Below are positions 63,001 to 64,000 of a DNA stretch of 64,000 nucleotides, piece after piece. Origin of the DNA: Allodiplogaster sudhausi (Eukaryota > Nematoda > Chromadorea > Rhabditida > Diplogasteridae); contig CALZFC010000035.1 in NCBI GenBank assembly GCA_945643635.1, forward strand, positions 1 to 64,000, given 5' to 3'. Position numbers and translations under genes: made by a program. Numbering within the stretch: the stretch's first letter is position 1; each line of letters starts with the position of its first letter. The notes under the pieces are model-generated. The model searched no databases and was not told the origin of the DNA. It saw only the letters and a program-made list of their open reading frames with translations.

Positions 63001-64000
63001 GGTACGCAACATAAATAAAAAAAAGAAATCTGACTTTGTAGTTCACTGCCACTGATGACTTCTGATGTCACAGAATTCGAAACCACGACTACGGCTTCTG
63101 TTTCCTCTGAGAAGTCTGATAGAAAGCATAAGAAAATACTATCTTAAATTTTTGGCCATCATCCTCGTTTAAGTGTTGTAGCGATGAAACTTCTGATTTT
63201 AACTCGGAAATAACTGATATTTTTTGGCAACAAGTATTTTTCTATAATCTTTTCCTACCTCCACATAATCAATGGTTTTGCATCTGTTCCACAGCCGTAC
63301 TGTCAGAAAATGGGTTTTATTACTTTAGAGAAGATTAACACTCTGAAGTGTGTTGAGCAAATTCTCGCTTTAGGATTGCATCGCCTTCCAAAACCACCGA
63401 ATGGTCTACATCTGGTGTGTTTAATACCTTTAGCGAATTTCGTTTGAAAAGGAAGAAATAAAAATGGCTAATGGCTTAAAGGATGTTTTCAAATTTTCAG
63501 GTCTCAGTCAATCTACGTCGACCTCCGAGGAAGGGCATGGGTGAGTGTTGTTTGGAAGGGTACGCAACATAAATAAAAAAAAAGAAATCTGACTTTGTAG
63601 TTCACTGCCACTGATGACTTCTGATGTCACAGAATTCTAAACCACGACTACGGCTTCTGTTTCCTCTGAGAAGTCTGATAGAAAGCATAAGAAAATACTA
63701 TCTTAAATTTTTGGCCATCATCCTCGTTTAAGTGTTGTAGCGATGAAACTTCCGATTTTAACTCGGAAATAACTGATATTTTTTGGCAAGAAGTATTTTT
63801 CTATAATCTTTTCCTTCCTCCACATAATCAATGATTTTGCATCTGTTCCACAGCCGTACTGTCAGAAAATGAGTTTTATTACTTTAGAGAAGATTAACAC
63901 TCTGAAGTGTGTTGAGCAAATTCTCGCTTTAGGATGGCATCGCCTTCCACAACCACCGAATGGTCTACATCTGGTGTGTTTAATACCTTTAGCGAATTTC
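54045..64000 (+). repeat. Gene-derived tandem array, unit 556-574 bp, 17 full copies plus one cut by the window end
   Basis: Copies are near-identical. The conserved point TTTTATTACTTTAGAGAAG follows an ATG or equivalent at about 54286, 54843, 55416, 55987, 56545, 57117, 57675, 58232, 58805, 59376, 59950, 60506, 61078, 61636, 62193, 62753, 63309 and 63869. Spacings fall near 557 or 572 because some copies carry a 16-bp insertion (TTGTTATCCAGGTTTA). The array starts with a truncated unit (54045-54285). Every unit has the same set of potential exons and introns in the same order (see the model at 54828-55237). The array runs off the right edge. Single-base lesions in some units show that not all can encode the product. 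Confidence 0.95.
54828..55237 (+). CDS. Model Ser/Thr-rich four-exon unit of the array (second copy)
   Basis: Candidate exons 54828-54846, 54907-54947, 55033-55072 and 55132-55237 are bounded by good sites: TTCCACAG acceptor, GG-GTTTTA donor, CTCGCTTTAG, TG-GTGTGT, AATTTTCAG, GG-GTGAGT, CTTTGTAG, then a TAA. Introns would be 60, 85 and 59 nt. The phases agree and give 68 codons, with MASPSTTTEWSTSG, LSQSTSTSEEGHG, SDVTEFETTTTASVSSEKSD and HKKILS in order: a Ser/Thr-rich stalk like the exon at 52894. No signal peptide or true start is visible, and no donor lies before the TAA, so each unit would be a 3' end, not a cassette of one long gene. A second joined frame (WDGIAFHNHRMVYIW and on) is open for about 35 codons. 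Coding is inferred, not proven. Confidence 0.4.

Overview
The window is animal DNA, not bacterial. The genes are split by short GT-AG introns (about 60-150 nt, acceptors such as TTTTCAG), some start downstream of TATA boxes, a Tc1-type transposon has TA target sites, and one exon encodes the start of a DEG/ENaC channel. Small introns and Tc1 ends close to those of nematode Tc1 suggest a nematode or other small-genome ecdysozoan; animal is fairly sure, nematode is only a guess.

Bases 1-41790 are one uninterrupted satellite array. The monomer is about 185 bp and is built from six related ~31-bp subunits, each starting CTCCCGGAA. At least two monomer types with linked diagnostic bases are mixed along the array. 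Higher-order repeats appear towards the right end (about 1355 bp, then about 861 bp in three copies). The open frames in this part are by-products of the repeat. From 41791 to about 43400 there is a different, diverged repeat of roughly 0.5 kb period, then ordinary AT-rich gene-bearing DNA.

From 43.4 to 53 kb lie small genes. Two paralogous four-exon genes on the minus strand (44885-45551 and 47130-47810) encode small secreted proteins with an extreme Cys/Gly C-terminal domain behind a furin-like site; they share a 27-bp upstream element at exactly the same distance from the TATA box. Next is a 1590-bp Tc1-type element that is one large inverted repeat, inserted in a tandem duplication of a tRNA-Thr(CGT)-like sequence. 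A DEG/ENaC TM1 exon fragment (minus strand) and two probable small four-Cys secreted protein genes (plus strand) follow, then exons of a Thr-rich, mucin-like protein.

From about 54045 to the window end is a second tandem array, unit 556-574 bp, with 17 full copies and one cut by the window edge. It seems to derive from the neighbouring Thr-rich gene: many units keep four short exons whose splice sites and phases join into a Ser/Thr-rich frame, while others carry frameshifts or stops. This exon-bearing array and the Cys/Gly gene pair with its conserved promoter architecture are the most unusual content.
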